This document shows, one piece after another, positions 12,705 to 27,400 of a stretch of 64,000 bases of DNA (position 1 is its first letter; every line of letters starts with the position of its first letter). The position numbers and the translations under genes are program-made. The stretch is from the NCBI RefSeq assembly GCF_029227915.1, contig NC_079875.1, forward strand, positions 9,547,001-9,611,000, in the 5' to 3' direction. The stretch is from Hydractinia symbiolongicarpus. Taxonomy: Eukaryota; Cnidaria; Hydrozoa; Anthoathecata; Hydractiniidae. The notes under the pieces were generated by a model that saw nothing but the letters and a program-made list of their open reading frames with translations, ran no database searches and was not told the DNA's origin.

Positions 12705-14529
12705 TTGCAACATATCAAACTTCGCAAAATTATTACCTTTGAAAAACATTGCTTTGTGTACATCTCGTGTTTGGAACTTACAATTTTCGCGAAGTATTAA
12801 ATTGTAAACTTTATATTTGCCCCAATGGGGCCCATCATGTTTGGAATTTTACCCCAGAATTATTTCATTTTCAACAATTCTGGTCTGTCACTCGGTTCTA
12901 TTTCCCTGCCAAGTTTAAGAGGTATCCAGTGAGCAAATATATATCTTTGTTTACAATTAGTTTTAAGGTTATATACTTTTTTCGTACATATTTTTAACGA
13001 AAACATTTTTTAACATAATCTTTGTGAGCATCTATTATTTAAACAGATTTTCAATGATGAGAGAAGTTGTCTTCCGTGATTTTCCTGGTTTTTAAAGTTG
13101 TTTGATCAGATAATGTTATTACATATTTACTATTGTAACAATTTATTTTACTTAGATGTCATGTTATAACATTTAACTACTGTAACTAACTTTGTTTGCG
13201 AAAAAAAAGATAAATTTTAGCTTTTTCAACGCTATGTTTGCCAAACAGAGGAAAAACATAACTTTTTTAAACTGCAACATTATCAATGTAAGGCAAAAGT
13301 GGTTACTACTGCATCAAATAGTCATTACATATATGTAATTACCGAAATAGTGTTTTAAAACTTTACTAACTCAAGTATAAGCTCTTTGCTTCATTTTAAG
13401 TATATGGACATAGTTGAAGACGAGTCTTATAAAGTTTATTTGTACATGGATATGCTTCCACCTTCCAGGGTAGCTTTTTTACCACTTGTAAAGTATTATA
13501 ACGTAAGAATTAATGTAAAAACCTTTTTTTGGTTCTTGTAACATATATTTTTGCACTAATCTTCTCACCAATGCTAATGTTAAACCCTTAAATATTTTTA
13601 TTCTTTGGGGACAAGGAAAAAAATCATGTCACAAACGAGTTTTGATAAAATGTATCTTTGTCATAATATTCAAAAATAGTGGTTATCCCACGAAACTGGA
13701 TTATGCCGCATCTAATGAATAGAGAAAGCAGAAAAGTAATTTGCATAATTAAGTCGCTTAGACTACAGGGTTGACGATCCTACTGTACTTGATGTTAGAA
13801 TGGTAGCTAAAACGTTTTTGGAGTCATGACAGCATCATGACAATAGACGTCACTTTCTTGAAGCTACCTAAAAATTACAAAATATCACCAAATTTTAACC
13901 CCTAATATGGAATGCTTCAAATGTTATTACGAACCATTATTAGGGCGATAGATGTTCTATCAAAATGTTAAGTTGCTAAAGTAAGAGAAACTACAGTTGG
14001 CAATTTTCAATAAAAATTATACAGAAGTGGGGAGGATTCTCCTAAAAGGAATAACCGTTCCATATTATATTATCAGATGATTTTATACCACAGTGATCCA
14101 AAAGCACGTTAACTTTGTATATGGCTTGTTGTCATGGTTACGCGTTCCAAGGCAAAATAACAGAGTTGCATTTGCCTCGTTGACAAAAAACTAAAGAAAG
14201 TGTGTGAAGTTTGCTTGAAGCCAGTTAAAGGTTATGTCTGTATCCAGATAAAGCAAATTTTCTAAGGTAATCTTTTTTCTGGGACCTCACACATAGTGCC
14301 ATAAAAATACGTAAGTTCTTATACGCGGGCATGGACTTAACGACAACAACAACTTTATTTTTTTTCTGGATGTGCTTGATACGTCACCTTTCGTGTTAAG
14401 TGGGATATTGCCTACCTTTTAACCTTCAACCGCTACCGACTGCTGCTGAGAACAATGCCTCTAAATGCCATCTAAAACATAAAGAATTTGTAGCGCAAAG
14501 TATTGAGCAACTTTTAAAAGATGTTTCGA
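12705..14529. other. Spacer, no supported gene
   Basis: Nothing coding was recognised. The open frame at 12749-12997 directly after copy B has no family motif and probably is 3' untranslated or intergenic DNA. Confidence 0.45.
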
Positions 14530-14880
14530 AGAGGTTACTAACAATCCACGTACAGTAGCAGAAGGAACTAAATTGCGACTGGTTTTAGATTTAAGACATG
14601 TGAACGATTACTTACCTTTTTTGAAATTTGAATACGAAGATTTAAAAATCGTATACCAGCATCTTGAAACTGAATATTACTTCTCAGCTCAACTGTATAT
14701 TACTTCTCAACTCAACTTGGTTTTCCTAGACGTTTCCTTATAAGACGGTCATGTATTCTGAATTGCTCTTTTTAACATTTGGTCTTGCTAGTATTATGTG
14801 TTTACAAAGGTGACAAAACTTTCGTTATTAAAATGGCGAAAAGACGGTATAAGATATACTGTATTTAAATTATGGTATTT
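14530..14880 (+). pseudogene. Decayed reverse transcriptase fossil, DIRS-like or related
   Basis: From about 14539 the plus strand reads NNPRTVAEGTKLRLVLDLRH followed by VNDYLPFLKFEYEDLK, the fingers region of a reverse transcriptase. The phrase LRLVLDLRHVN is typical of DIRS-type and related metazoan retroelements. After a broken stretch, 14762-14850 gives LTFGLAS and VFTKVTKLS..KWRKDGIRY in shifted frames, matching the later fingers/palm region. Stops and frameshifts make it non-functional. Traces of later pol-like sequence, such as DNKGAFCGYSKL, may extend to about 15.6 kb. No terminal repeats were identified. Confidence 0.7.
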
Positions 14881-15923
14881 TGGTCCAAAATTATTAAAGA
14901 CAACAAGGGAGCATTTTGCGGTTATTCAAAACTGGACTCACCATTAATTGAACTAATTTGAACTCACTTGTGGAATTAGTTTTAAACAGTAATCGTGTAA
15001 GGGTAGAATTTATTTCGACAATTGAATGACGAATTTTTTCAATGACTTTAGTTATAGGCCCCGTTAACAAGACTATCTAAATGGCACATATATCGCTTTA
15101 TAGAATGTTGTTCAACTTTGGCACAGAAACCTTTTAAACACAAACGGTTATAAAATTTTTAAAAAAACACCTTAACAACCAAGGTTATTTTCTCCGTTGC
15201 TAATGATAGTGGGTATGGGGATATCTTGTACAACGTTTGGGATATAATATAGCCAGAAATCTTACTGCAAAAGAAGATGTGCAGGTTTTACTTACCGGAA
15301 ACATTTAGTCGTCAAACTTATCCTACAAGCGGTATGCCCACATGTAAAAAATGAATCCAATAGTGTTAATCTTACTCAAATAATAGCAGTAGGCAGCAGG
15401 AGTCCGCATTTAGGAAAACTCGTTTTAGAAATTTTTGATGTTTGAATGAGTTAGAAACTAAAATTACAACCCTCGTGGATCCCAAAGCAGATTTTTCAGG
15501 AAAAATTGATCAATTGATTACATTTAACAGAATTTTGCATTTTTACAATCGATTGTTCCGCCGACGACATAAATAGGAAAGTTGACAACTTTAACTCAAA
15601 ATATTATTGCTTGAATTCGCTTGGTGTAACGCGTTTTCTTACAATTGGTTCGATGATTTAAATTAATGGGCGATGTTCTAAATCACCTTAAAATTTGCAG
15701 TCGAGGCGTATTGTTAGTTCCTATGTGGCAATCATTATATTTCTTGACATTGTTAATTCCCAACAGAACCCGTTCTTACGAATTTGTAACAGATTACTGT
15801 TATTAGGTCCTTATTTTTATAGCTATACGACTTGTAAAATCCGTATTTTTTAGCTTTGTTAGTAGTTATTCTCTGCAATAAATTTCACACATAGACCATT
15901 GCCAAACTGGTGTAAAATTCTTT

Positions 15924-16063
15924 AACAGGCACATGCATATTACCGTTAAAAGGGCGTACCTATTAAATCGCGGGACAAGCATATAAGAAAATCTGCCGGA
16001 CGGGCTAATGTCTTAAATCGCCTGACGGGCGTGTGTATTAAATTACCAAACAGGCGTATACAC
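15924..16063 (+). repeat. Tandem repeat, about 26-bp unit, five to six copies
   Basis: The motif (a/g)ac(g/a)ggc followed about 14 nt later by attaaat recurs at about 26-bp steps through this stretch. The copies are imperfect. The repeat lies downstream of the reverse-transcriptase fossil and may be part of that element or a separate minisatellite. Confidence 0.6.
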
Positions 16064-18026
16064 AAGCAACAACCAGAACCACTAAGGATCAAGTTTTCTG
16101 AAAAATGGTACACAGGTGGTTGACTTACCTTATTTTATTGTTAATCCCCTATATCCCCTATAAGAACGTACTAGTGAACCATATAAAGACGTAAACAAAG
16201 ATGAAACTCATTTTATTAAAACTGAAGCTTTCCGTACTTCTATGTACATTTTCAAGGTTAGTGAAAATTACATACAAACAGCTTATATGCACTAATGAAT
16301 GCTAATTCCTTCCAGAGTTAAGCTATGCCATTTCTAAATAGTCGGAAAAAGCTTTATGACTAATTGGTCATTGATTGAGGGTTTAAATATTTTAATGTAA
16401 AATGCTTCTAGAATTTTCCGATTTTTACGTTTGACAGGAGCTTTCGTACTTTACAACGATGTGTTCCGATTTTTCGTTCATTTTCTCATGTTGTTGTAGC
16501 CATATTATTTTAATATGACCAGTAGTTTCTTCTATGTAGAGAGCTCAGCACGTGCAAACTCCTTCGTAAATGACATTGGAGCAATGTTCAACTTTTATTC
16601 TGTCCTTTAACAGAAATAAAGATCTAATTTTTCTTGTATTTTACGCGATAATTATATCAACTTTTTCACCGGTAATTTTTTCCAGAGAAGTTTTCATCTT
16701 ATACTGCTCTCTCTCTCTCTTTTTGAACTACAAAACTACATACATAAAAAATTGATTTTATTCTTTGTTTATATGTTCCTATAAATGCAAAGGAGCTTGG
16801 AAAAAGTAGGTAGGTTGGAGCTCTAAAAATAAAAATATCAACAATTGTCCTGCACCCCTCGATCTCGTATGTATTAATTTTAACGACTTGGTTACGGAAG
16901 GGTAAGTACAAATATTTCGGGAATTGTTAGCATGGACTTAGAAAATAAATAAGATTCATTTGAAATTAGTGTTACAAAAGCTAAAACGTATTAGCTAAGA
17001 AAAGGCCATATTGTGTACATCGTTCACACTGGTTCTTCCATATCTCCAGTAACCCGGTTACAAAAGTATTTGTGCACGACAAATTTGAAATTTCAACCGG
17101 ATTCTTACTTAACTTGTCGTTTGGCGAAAACAAAGACAGGTCACAATATCTAATGGCAGCTTTTTGTATCCTACGAAACTGCAAGAAAAATTAGTCACGA
17201 ATATTTAAATACAATTCAAAAGCGTAATTTTGTAAGCAAATTTATTATTTAGTGATACATCCAAGCGTGGTTTCAGTGACAGTAACTACAAGGATCTTCC
17301 AACTTTATTTAAGGAGCTCTCAAATTTTCGACATGCTCTACCGTTGTGTTGAATCAAAAGCAATTTTTTCTTTTCTCGTCTGTAGGACCTGCCACAACTA
17401 TCTTAAGTGTTTGTTTAATGATGGGTTCAAAACAAAATGTTTGGTATTGATTGTTTATTAATATCCTCCTTGCACGTGCTAAACCTTTATGACAATTATT
17501 CCAACTGCTGCAGGAATGAAAGATTTTATAAACAAGTCTTGACATGACTGATCTTTTGTATATTACCAGAGATCAGCTGCTGTGAAAAAGGTGATATAAA
17601 TAATATCAAAATATATTGCAGAAACTAAATATATTATATAAATATATTGCTGGTTTGAATAAAAAGATGTAATATCTTGATACATGTAATATCTTTCTTT
17701 TTATTGTGATGGTCATTGGTTAAACAAGAAACAATTAAAGACCAAAGTAGCAATTAACATGAATAACATGAACATATTTTTAATATTTTATTCAACTGAA
17801 AATACTGTACGTACTTCAAGTAAAAATTCTTAAATAAAGATGAAGCCACCATATCGTGAGTTCAATTTGTTGTTGAGTGTTTCCTGTGTTCACCGTCTGA
17901 AGCAGGTGGTATGTTGTGGAAAAGAAATTTAAAACACACAAAAAAATTGCTGTTTGTCATAACTGATATTGCTAAAGTTTCAATAAGTTTAAACGCAGGA
18001 TATAAAATACTTAAATAATACTAAAA
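16064..18026. other. Spacer with a short CT run, no supported gene
   Basis: A (CT)n run lies near 16709-16720. Frames at 16570-17545 look like chance and carry no recognised domain. Confidence 0.4.
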
Positions 18027-18075
18027 AATACTTTACGTACTATAGTTCTGTTACTACTATAGTACGCAAAGTATT
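18027..18075. repeat. Inverted repeat: 19-bp arms, 11-nt loop
   Basis: The arm at 18027-18045 (aatactttacgtactatag) pairs with 18057-18075 with one mismatch, around the loop ttctgttacta. It lies about 370 nt past the stop codon of the large minus-strand gene at 18448. It could be a small MITE or a structured RNA tail; the sequence does not decide. Confidence 0.7.
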
Positions 18076-18447
18076 ATTGGTTGTCTTGAGTCAAAGATTT
18101 CAAATTCAAAGATTTTTATTTTTACTGGTAAGTGCCTCCAAAACCCACCTAAATTCCACCCAATCCAGCCATGAAAACAGATAAATAGACACTTAGTTGT
18201 CAGTTAGAATTATTTATCGATAGTAGTTATCTTGATTGATTTTAGGATTTAAAAATCTATAAAAAAACCTTGTCAAAAAATGCCATAATAATTTTTTTTA
18301 ACATATCTTCCTGTCCAATCTAACTAGTTTATGAGCGCAATATTCTCACGGGAAATTTTAGATTTTTTTTCTCAATAATAAAGTAAAATTTAAAGTATCA
18401 ATTGTTATAAATTGACGTCTTTGTCGGACATATTTTAATTAGCACAT

Positions 18448-21400
18448 TTACAAGTTCCAAGGAAAATCACATGCGCCTATTGCTTCATTAAAGAATAAAG
18501 ATACTGGGCATTTCATACAAGCTATTCTTCGTCCCAGCCAACACGATATAAAATAGTTTTTATGAGTAGGATGTGCCATAACTCCACTGAACTGAGGTGC
18601 TTTGATCTCACAAATATTTGGACATTTAAACATTAAAATTGTCGTTGTTGTAGTAGTGATGGGATTAGTAGTTTTCTGGTTTGTCATTTTTGTTGTTTGA
18701 AGAGTTTTTATTGGTGTCCTTGTAGTTACAGGTGTCATTGTTGATGATGCTGTTGTTTTTGCTGATATTGATAAGGAGATACATTTAATAGCGTCTAAAT
18801 TTAAAAAAACAATTGTGGTTTATATAGTAACGCTATACTTCCATGTACAGGGAAACATTTTAAAGGGTCTTTTGAAACCTATTTTACCTGATTGTTGATA
18901 CAAGCATTTGTTGCACTCAGGAACAAAGAATAACGACTTTGGCCAACATGAAGTACAATGAGCTCTCTCGTTCACACATTGCAGAATGAAATGAGGATTG
19001 TCAGGGTGTTTGTAATTGCCGTTTGTTTTTCCAATGCACAAGCTGTTTGAGCCTAAAGTAGCGTAGAGTATATGAAGACCTAAAACCATCGTTGTCTAAT
19101 CCTTATTAATGACAAGACTAGCCGAAGTCCCGTGGAAGAATCCACTGAATCTCTCATCAAGTCCATATGATAGGTGCCAAATAAAAACATAGACCACACC
19201 AATTTGAATTTTTAAAAGTCACAACTTGCATTATTCTATATCTATAACCGCTGAAACAAAACGTCCAAAAAATTAGCAAGTGCAGCAATAAAAAAATAAA
19301 AATAAAAGAGAATAAAAGCCCTGGGATTGAGGTTGCTCACAGTCTGCATTATACAGAACGTTTAGAAATATAAGCAGGTCCAACAACAAAATAAAAATAA
19401 AATAAAATAACAATGCAAAACGTCTAACAAAATCGAAGGTGTCTAACAACGGTTATGTAAAAAGCTAAATCTGCTAAAACTATATACTTGCTTTGCCATG
19501 CCAGAAGTACACCAAGGAAAATAGTATACCAGACATAAGAAAAAATCGTTAAGTGACACAAAAAAGATTATACAGCAACTCTCCCAATGAGTAAACGTGC
19601 CGTGCATGATAACAATACAGTGTTTTCGAATTTAGGAATCGAATATATTTCAAACGGTAACGTAACAGATGTAAACATTAATTTAACTTTGTTTACATTA
19701 AGGTTTATTATAACGTAGCCTTAAAAACAGTAACAACGGAAAAATTACTTTTTACATTTTATATAAATTTTTCTCTACGATATACACGCTGTATTTTATA
19801 AGAATAGTGTTTTTTTTTCGCTTTTAGCCTTCATGTTCTTAACTTCCCCGGGTGTACTTGCCCATTGCTTTGGAGAAAAAAAGATTTAGTTTGTGAGATA
19901 TATACGCAATAAAAAAGTAAACTTCTAATTAAATTTGTGCATCATACAAATTTTTATATTAAAACAAACAATCAAGCTTAGACATATTCTTAGGATATTC
20001 TGACCCATTGTTTAGAGTATATTCTTATAAAAAAAGTTCTTAACTTTCTTGACAAATACTACCCTCGAGGCCTAAAAATATATAATGCCTTAATAAAATA
20101 AAGCTTGCTATAAGTAGCTTTAGCTATTAGCAATTTTTTTTTATATTTATTTAGAACAAACAATCGAGGTTGGACATATTCTTAAGATATCTTCAACTGG
20201 ACCCTGAGTATATTCTTACAAAAAAAATATGTTCAGGGTGAAGACAAAACATATTTAACTTCATATTTAAGTGAAAGTTTAGCTGGAATCGTGTAAATGG
20301 CTTAAAAACGTTATTCACCTAAATTCATTTCTCTACCAGATAATCTAAACAACACCTGCTTTTCTTTCGCTTTCTCAGTAGTAGCTAGCGTTCTCTGGAT
20401 AAAAGTCCAATCAGTTTTTTTACTTCGATTGCTAAACTTAGCTTCATCCCAAAGAAAACAAAATGAAAATGTATAGCTAGCTACAATTGTCTGACAGTTT
20501 TGAAAGTTAAGAAAGTTAAGACAGTTAAGAAAAACAGTTTTGTTTTTTACATTTTAGATTCGAATTATCATTCGAATTCGATAGCTTTTTTGAAAAAGAA
20601 AGCAACCTCGGTCCCAGAACACAAAAACGATAGAAGAAACAAATAAGCTTTAATTCAACCTCATGATGAGTAAACATTGTTTGGCATAACTTTTCTCAGG
20701 ATTATTTGAAAAAGAGACAACCTTCTTTGCTTCGGTTTTCATTTTTCAGCTGATAAACTTTGTTTCCGTGTGATACGGCGCGCACATGGTTATCCGGGGT
20801 AGAATTAAATTATTCTATCTATAACGACCAACGGTGCTTTTAAAACAAAGAAACAAATAAAACATTTGAGAATAAAATAAAAATTAGCTTTAATAAAATA
20901 AAGAAAAAGAGTTTTATTTTTTAAAGTAATAAGAAAAGAGAATTAAATATTTAAATAGTAACCCCCTGATTTGCGTTTTTTTTTAACTTGGTAAATTTTA
21001 GCGTAACGCCACGTCGTAAGAAAGTGACCCGTGATTTGTGTGCCATGACCTCACCGTGCGCACACACACACAAGGCGTATTAATATATAGATTTTATCTT
21101 GACACTTTAACTGTCAAATCTATGACACATCTGCTAAACTTTAAATTAAACTATTTGTTAGCAAAATCTTTTATGAGTAAAATCACTTACATGTTATTGA
21201 AATTCTTGTGGTTAATGACATTTGGTTTTCTGTTTTCGACGGCGAGATAAACAGAGTTTTTATAAGTTTTCCACTTGTTCTTGCTACAGCACTCGTTACA
21301 TTATTGTCAACAATACTACCGGAGTAATTTATTTTTGTAGTCGTCAATTTTTGTGTGGGTTGTACTGTTTTGAAAAGAAAGGAAGTTATATCCGCTGCAG

Positions 21401-24400
21401 ACGTGAAAGATGCCAATGTGTGTCTTTTAGTTGCATTAACGATGACATTATTTGCTGTCAAAATTGAAGTAGAACTGGAAGTTGAAATTGTTTTTTCTTT
21501 TGTCAGGAATGTATAAATATCTTTCGAATTTGCTGTGACGGATAAAGAAGCAGTTAATTTAATAGACGACGTTCCAATTTTTTTAATGGTACCTTCTAGA
21601 GAATGACTTTTTAGTTCATATATAGATGGTTTTAATATAGTAGAAAATGATTGTTTCGTAAATGTTCTCTTTATATTTGATGTATTGGATGTGTTCTGGA
21701 TAATAACAGTACTGCCTATTGATTCTTTTGATGTGTTTTTCCTCTTTATTACTGATATTATAGATACAGAAGATGATTTTTCTGTGATAAAGGTGTGGGC
21801 AACTGATATAATCGAGCTTTGACTTTTTATTGATGTTTTTGTTATAGCTGGCGTGGCAGAGATTAATTGCGTTCCCAACATCCCTTTTGCAAATGAATTA
21901 TTTTTGTCCACACTTATTGGATTTAATGAAATTTTTGGTTTGCTACTGGCAGGCATTATTGATGTAGATATTACATTAGTATTACTGGTAGTATGTATGC
22001 CGAACGATTTTTTCAAAGCAGATGTAGGCTGGTAAGATGTACTTGATGTTATCAATGGCGATGATGTTGGTGAATACGAGATTACGGTGAATGATCCTGG
22101 ACTAACTGTGTTTCCTATGAAAGTTTTAAAAACGGTATACAAGTTATATGTTAGAAGGAAAAGTTGTGAGACTTCTGCATTTTCGTTACGATATTTTAAT
22201 TTACGTGTGGTAAAATGCATTTGTAAGATAAAATTTGTAAACAATACTAACAAACTTTTAAATACAATGAATGCAGCCTGTACAACAGGTATTCAAAGGC
22301 GTAAAAACTATGCAGCCTATATACAGTACAGGTGTAAGACAATTTCGGAATTCCCTTACGCCTGTATGTAGAAATTTCATAGTTTACCTGGTCTATTAAC
22401 AAAAGAATCAGTGCTTCGAGATGGATCACAATGTTGATGAAAATCGTTTGGATTTAGTTCTCCAAGTGAAAAACAATAACCGTTGATCAAACACGAGTTG
22501 CTCTAAAATGTGAAAAGAACAAATTCGACAACATGTAGCTTTTGAATTTCATACTAAAATATTCTTCAAGAAAAACTATTACATAGCGTAAACATGTTCA
22601 TTTTTTAAAAATCTTTATTCTATCCATCATGCTTTTTCATTTGTTTTGCACAAAATATATATTTACAAGATATTGCTGCACAAAACTTTGCTAGCATTCC
22701 GATAATATATCTTTCATCATTTTGGAAAATATATCGGTAAAACCAATTACCTTTTTAATACATAAGCCATTGCTGACGTTGCATTTCATACATTTAGAAT
22801 CATACACAATAAATATTGTGTCATTAAGACTGTAAATTTTCCCATCATTTGATACATGTATTTCATATCCACCAACTGGATTACCTTGTCCGATCTTAGG
22901 GTCTCTATTTACAACGAGAGGTGATGAAGGCACATTGCATATTACTTCGGCATAACTCAAAAGATTTGCAATACTTTGGAATTCTATACCAAATCTTTCA
23001 GAAGGTTTTTGCGATATCTAAATTGTTAATTTTAACTATATAACAAACAGATGTAACGCATTTTTTTACTTTATATTGTCATACTTTTACAAATAGCATT
23101 CATTTTTACCCAAATTTTAATTTATTAAAAGGCGGATTGCTTACTCGAATAATAACTCTTCTTAATTTGCAAGTCAAATTGTTTGATTCAATGTATCCAT
23201 CTCCTACAATACCAGCTGTGAGGCAGTTACCAATTCTAATATCGCACAACTTGTATCTTGCTAACAAAATTGGAATTTGGCCTAAAACATGATAATAAAC
23301 AATAACCCCAGTTTCTTCTTCAATCCCTTATCCCTTTTATCTTAGTGTACTTAACACAGAAATAAGCACTCTAAACCATAAACCTTGTTAAATAAATTCA
23401 AAACTTTTCCAAAAATATGTAGGTAAGCTTACCTTTCACATTAGAACAATCAGCACCGACAAACTTATCATGACATACACAACTTCTGTTAACACATAAA
23501 CCATGTTGATTACAGTCATTTTGACAAATCTTATTTCCCAACGCCACTGGTGGGACAAGCTCGCCACTTTCATCGGGTGTCCAGTACTTTTCAATGCCTC
23601 GCAGTATCTTTTCTTCGCAAGACGCACTCATTGTGTTCACAATAGATGTAAGATAATCGTAAGAATCTGAAACCTAATAGTAAATAAAAAAATTGGCTTG
23701 AAAGTTTAAACAAAAATAAAGTTCAGGTAATGTAGCTAAGTAGTGTAATACTATCTGACCCTCACCAATACATCTGAAATGCATTCATTTTTGAAAGCAC
23801 TTAAATCAAAATCAGTCTTCAACGTATCTGCGCAAGAATTTCCGGCGGTGGAATTAAGTATTGCATCAATACACATTTTTCGTGTAGCTTCCTCAGTTTT
23901 GCCAGTTGGCGTTGGCCATGCAGGAGGATTAAATTCGATATCTTTAGACTGAAATGTATCATCGTCATCCTCATCAAAATCAACCTGTACAATAATGTCA
24001 TCACTTAAAGCCCTACGCTTTCTGCTTGAACAATCCTGAAGATCTAAAGAGAAATGCTTAGCAAGTAACAATGACGGATCTGATCTGACAAATTTAAGTA
24101 GCTGCAAAGAACTTCTCATATCTCGGGATTTATGTAAATACTTGTATAATACTATTACTATATTAGTCAGTACTATAGCAGTAAATGACAGAAAGTAGCC
24201 ATATTAACCATCATCCAATCATTAGTCGTACTTTTTCCCCTATCTAACAAAAGACTTATTTTTCCCAAAACTATACAACTGTATCTTAATCTCGACTAGT
24301 TAATGTCGCATTTCGTCGCATAATACCCTTTAAAGTCCCTTAAAATTGTGTGTTTGAATGGTCAATACACAAAAAGTCTCACACAATTATTTCTTACTTG

Positions 24401-27400
24401 AAGTTCTTATATTTCTTTCTCGACTACCTCCTCTAAAACCTATTGGATTTAGGCTGCAGTCTGCAGTTATTGTATTGCTTCTATTTTGGCAAAAGCAAAA
24501 CTCTTCATTGACTTGTAGTGCATCACACGCTGTTGTTTGAGTCTGCTCGGTTCTTAATCTTGTAAATAGACTGTCATGCGCATCTTTGATTCTAAATTAT
24601 AAATAGTAGCAATAATATTTTATTAAGGATCTATGGCTAACACACAAGTATATTGCTTTAAATTAATATTAATTGTATAAGATTCTTATTAGTATTTTGG
24701 GTATCTGCTAAAAAAGTTCTTACTTCCAGCTATTAATAAAGTTTTTATCGGCTGGCCAAACTGTTGATGCAGAAGATACAACACCGTTTTTAGATGTCAT
24801 GTCATTATTGGGATCTCCATCAAATTGTCCACAAAGTCCACTTGTGCGCTCGTAATACCGCGAAGGTAACGTTATATAAATGTTGCCAAAACTGCGTCGG
24901 TTCCGTCTTTGTTGGATTTGAAATGAAAATATGACACCTGATGGTAAGGTAATCTAGACATAAAAAATTAGTACGAGAAATTGCTACATATTAGCCCTAA
25001 CCTAATAAGTCTGAGAATAACTTGCCTTATAGATCGAGTTTGACACTGTGATCTTGCATAAAGGACTATTAAGAAACACTACTGGATTACGTCTACGGCC
25101 ACAGAATTTTATTCCTCCCAAAATATCTTTACGTGATCCATCTTGAAGAGTGACTGCTTCCTTAGCAGCTATTCCGCACACACAGGTGACACCTGGAAGA
25201 CATTCGAAAGTTCGAATATGGACCTAAGGAATAAAGAAATAAATATGATATAAAACAACTGAAGTTTGTTTTAAAAACTCTTTTATAATTTGAACGGCTT
25301 ATTATAGTCAAAATCTTGTGATTGATTTCACTCTCGTTTTAAGTTTTTCTCTTGATGTCAAACCTGTTTTCCAATCCTTTTTAAGAAGTTATATTACATT
25401 TCATTTCACTTAATAATATCAATCAAGCTAAAAAATAACTTCGGCAAACATATAGGAATAGAAGTAGTCTGTTACAGAAATTCAATCAAATTTACAAATT
25501 TTAGTTAGAAAGAAATGGTCATGAAAATACAGAGTTATGTGCTAGATTTTGTTTGGGGATATGAAACACCGAGGGCGAAGTCTGTAAAGTGACATCTGCA
25601 AGAGAATACAAAAACATTCTGTTGTGGCACATCTTCGCGCAAGTAATTGACAGGACATTCAGAAACGGTTGGGATAAAAATTATTGTTAAAGCTATTTAT
25701 TTCTTCAAAAGATAGAAGTGTAAAACAGTGAAAGGTAATATTTGAAATAGAATAAACTTGTAGCAGATACGAAAGCAATATTTTGACTTAAATTAACAGA
25801 CATAAGACATACGAACGTTTGATTTGATCTTTTTCCTGACAAACTGTTCACTGCGAGTAACCAATAAATGTGTGTGGCGTGATTTTAAACATATTTTTTA
25901 AGTAGATATAAAGTCGCAATGTCAATAAAATGCTTTACTTTAAAGGAACGGATTTGAAATTTGAAACTTTAAATTACTACCCCTCAAATTTGCATTCAGT
26001 TAGAAGTTTAGGTAAAAATAACTGATTTTTCATCTTTATGGTTATTAAAATAAAAAAAACGTAATTTAAAATCAAACCTTTAAGTTATTCTTTGGACTTT
26101 GAACCAAAATATAGTCTCCGACATTAAAAAAGGCGTACCACAATCGGTCAAACGTTGTTACATAAGGATCGCCTGTCACGGAGCAGTAACCGGAAGGAAT
26201 ACTTTTGGCTATAACCTACAAAATAATTGGTTAGGTGTGCAAGTGTTTTAAAAAAAAAATTTAACCAACCCTACCATCAACTTTATATACAAAATGTTGA
26301 ACAAAAGATAACTTAGCTAAATTCAATCTGAGGTGCAAATTGACCCAACGCGTTGACATAGTCAGCAATGTTTGAGCCATCATTACATAATTTTACCTGA
26401 ATATTCTCTTCCTCGTAACAACTCCAATCTAATGTGTTTATCACATTCCGTATGACAGGGGTAATCGATACTTTTTTGGTACCATCATCCACAAAATCTT
26501 CCCTCGCTACTACAGAAACATTTTGCACTGTAGGAAAACCAGTTCCAAATGTAAGGCTGCATTTATTCAGTACCACATCACGATTTGAAACAGAGAATTG
26601 CAATTCAACGCTACATCCAGTAGAAGTATCTGTGCATACAAATGGTACTGTTGAACGAACGGTTATATGTGCAGCAGTGGCATCCTCTTTTAATGAAATG
26701 ACTTTAGGATGAATCTAAAACGTAGGAACATCTCACTTTTTTATTTTTTTATTTCTTACTTGATAGCATTCATTTCGCAGACATTTCTATAATAATATGT
26801 AGGTATCTTTATGGAATAATAATTTTAATAATTATAAAATTAGATTTTTTTTTAAGTTGGCATTGCCACTGAATGCAACTTCGGATATGAGTTGTACAGC
26901 CTTTATTCTTTCAACGCTTCAACTCTGAATATTACAGTGGCTTTTAAAAATAAACGATGCTTAAAAGATATAAACTCGTAGGTATTTTTTGACGAAATAA
27001 CGACTTTCACAATCTATTGCTTCAGTGATCATATTAATTTTTCCATAAAAAGTAATCCTAAGATTTACCATATTAAGGACAAAAATTAGTTGAGCACTTG
27101 ATTATATGGAGAATATTTTATAATCATCGCGTTTCTACTTACTTGTGCAGATTACCTTTCAAAATATTATACGTAACTAAACTTTGACATATCAAAATTG
27201 AAAATAAAGAGACACCAATTTCGTACTTGAATTAATAAGCCATTACGTACAATAATACTGGTGTACCTTCAGTCCTGCAAAGAATTTGTTGCTTTCAAAG
27301 AAAGGGCTTCTTTCATTTGGTGTAATCTCATACCATGTGCGAACTTTGCAGAATATCTACAAAAAAGTTTATCGCAGATAAAAAAAAGCAAGAAAGGCGT

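Noticed and set aside
15924-16063. CRISPR-like array
   Set aside because: The units are contiguous and imperfect with no unique spacers, and the host is eukaryotic.
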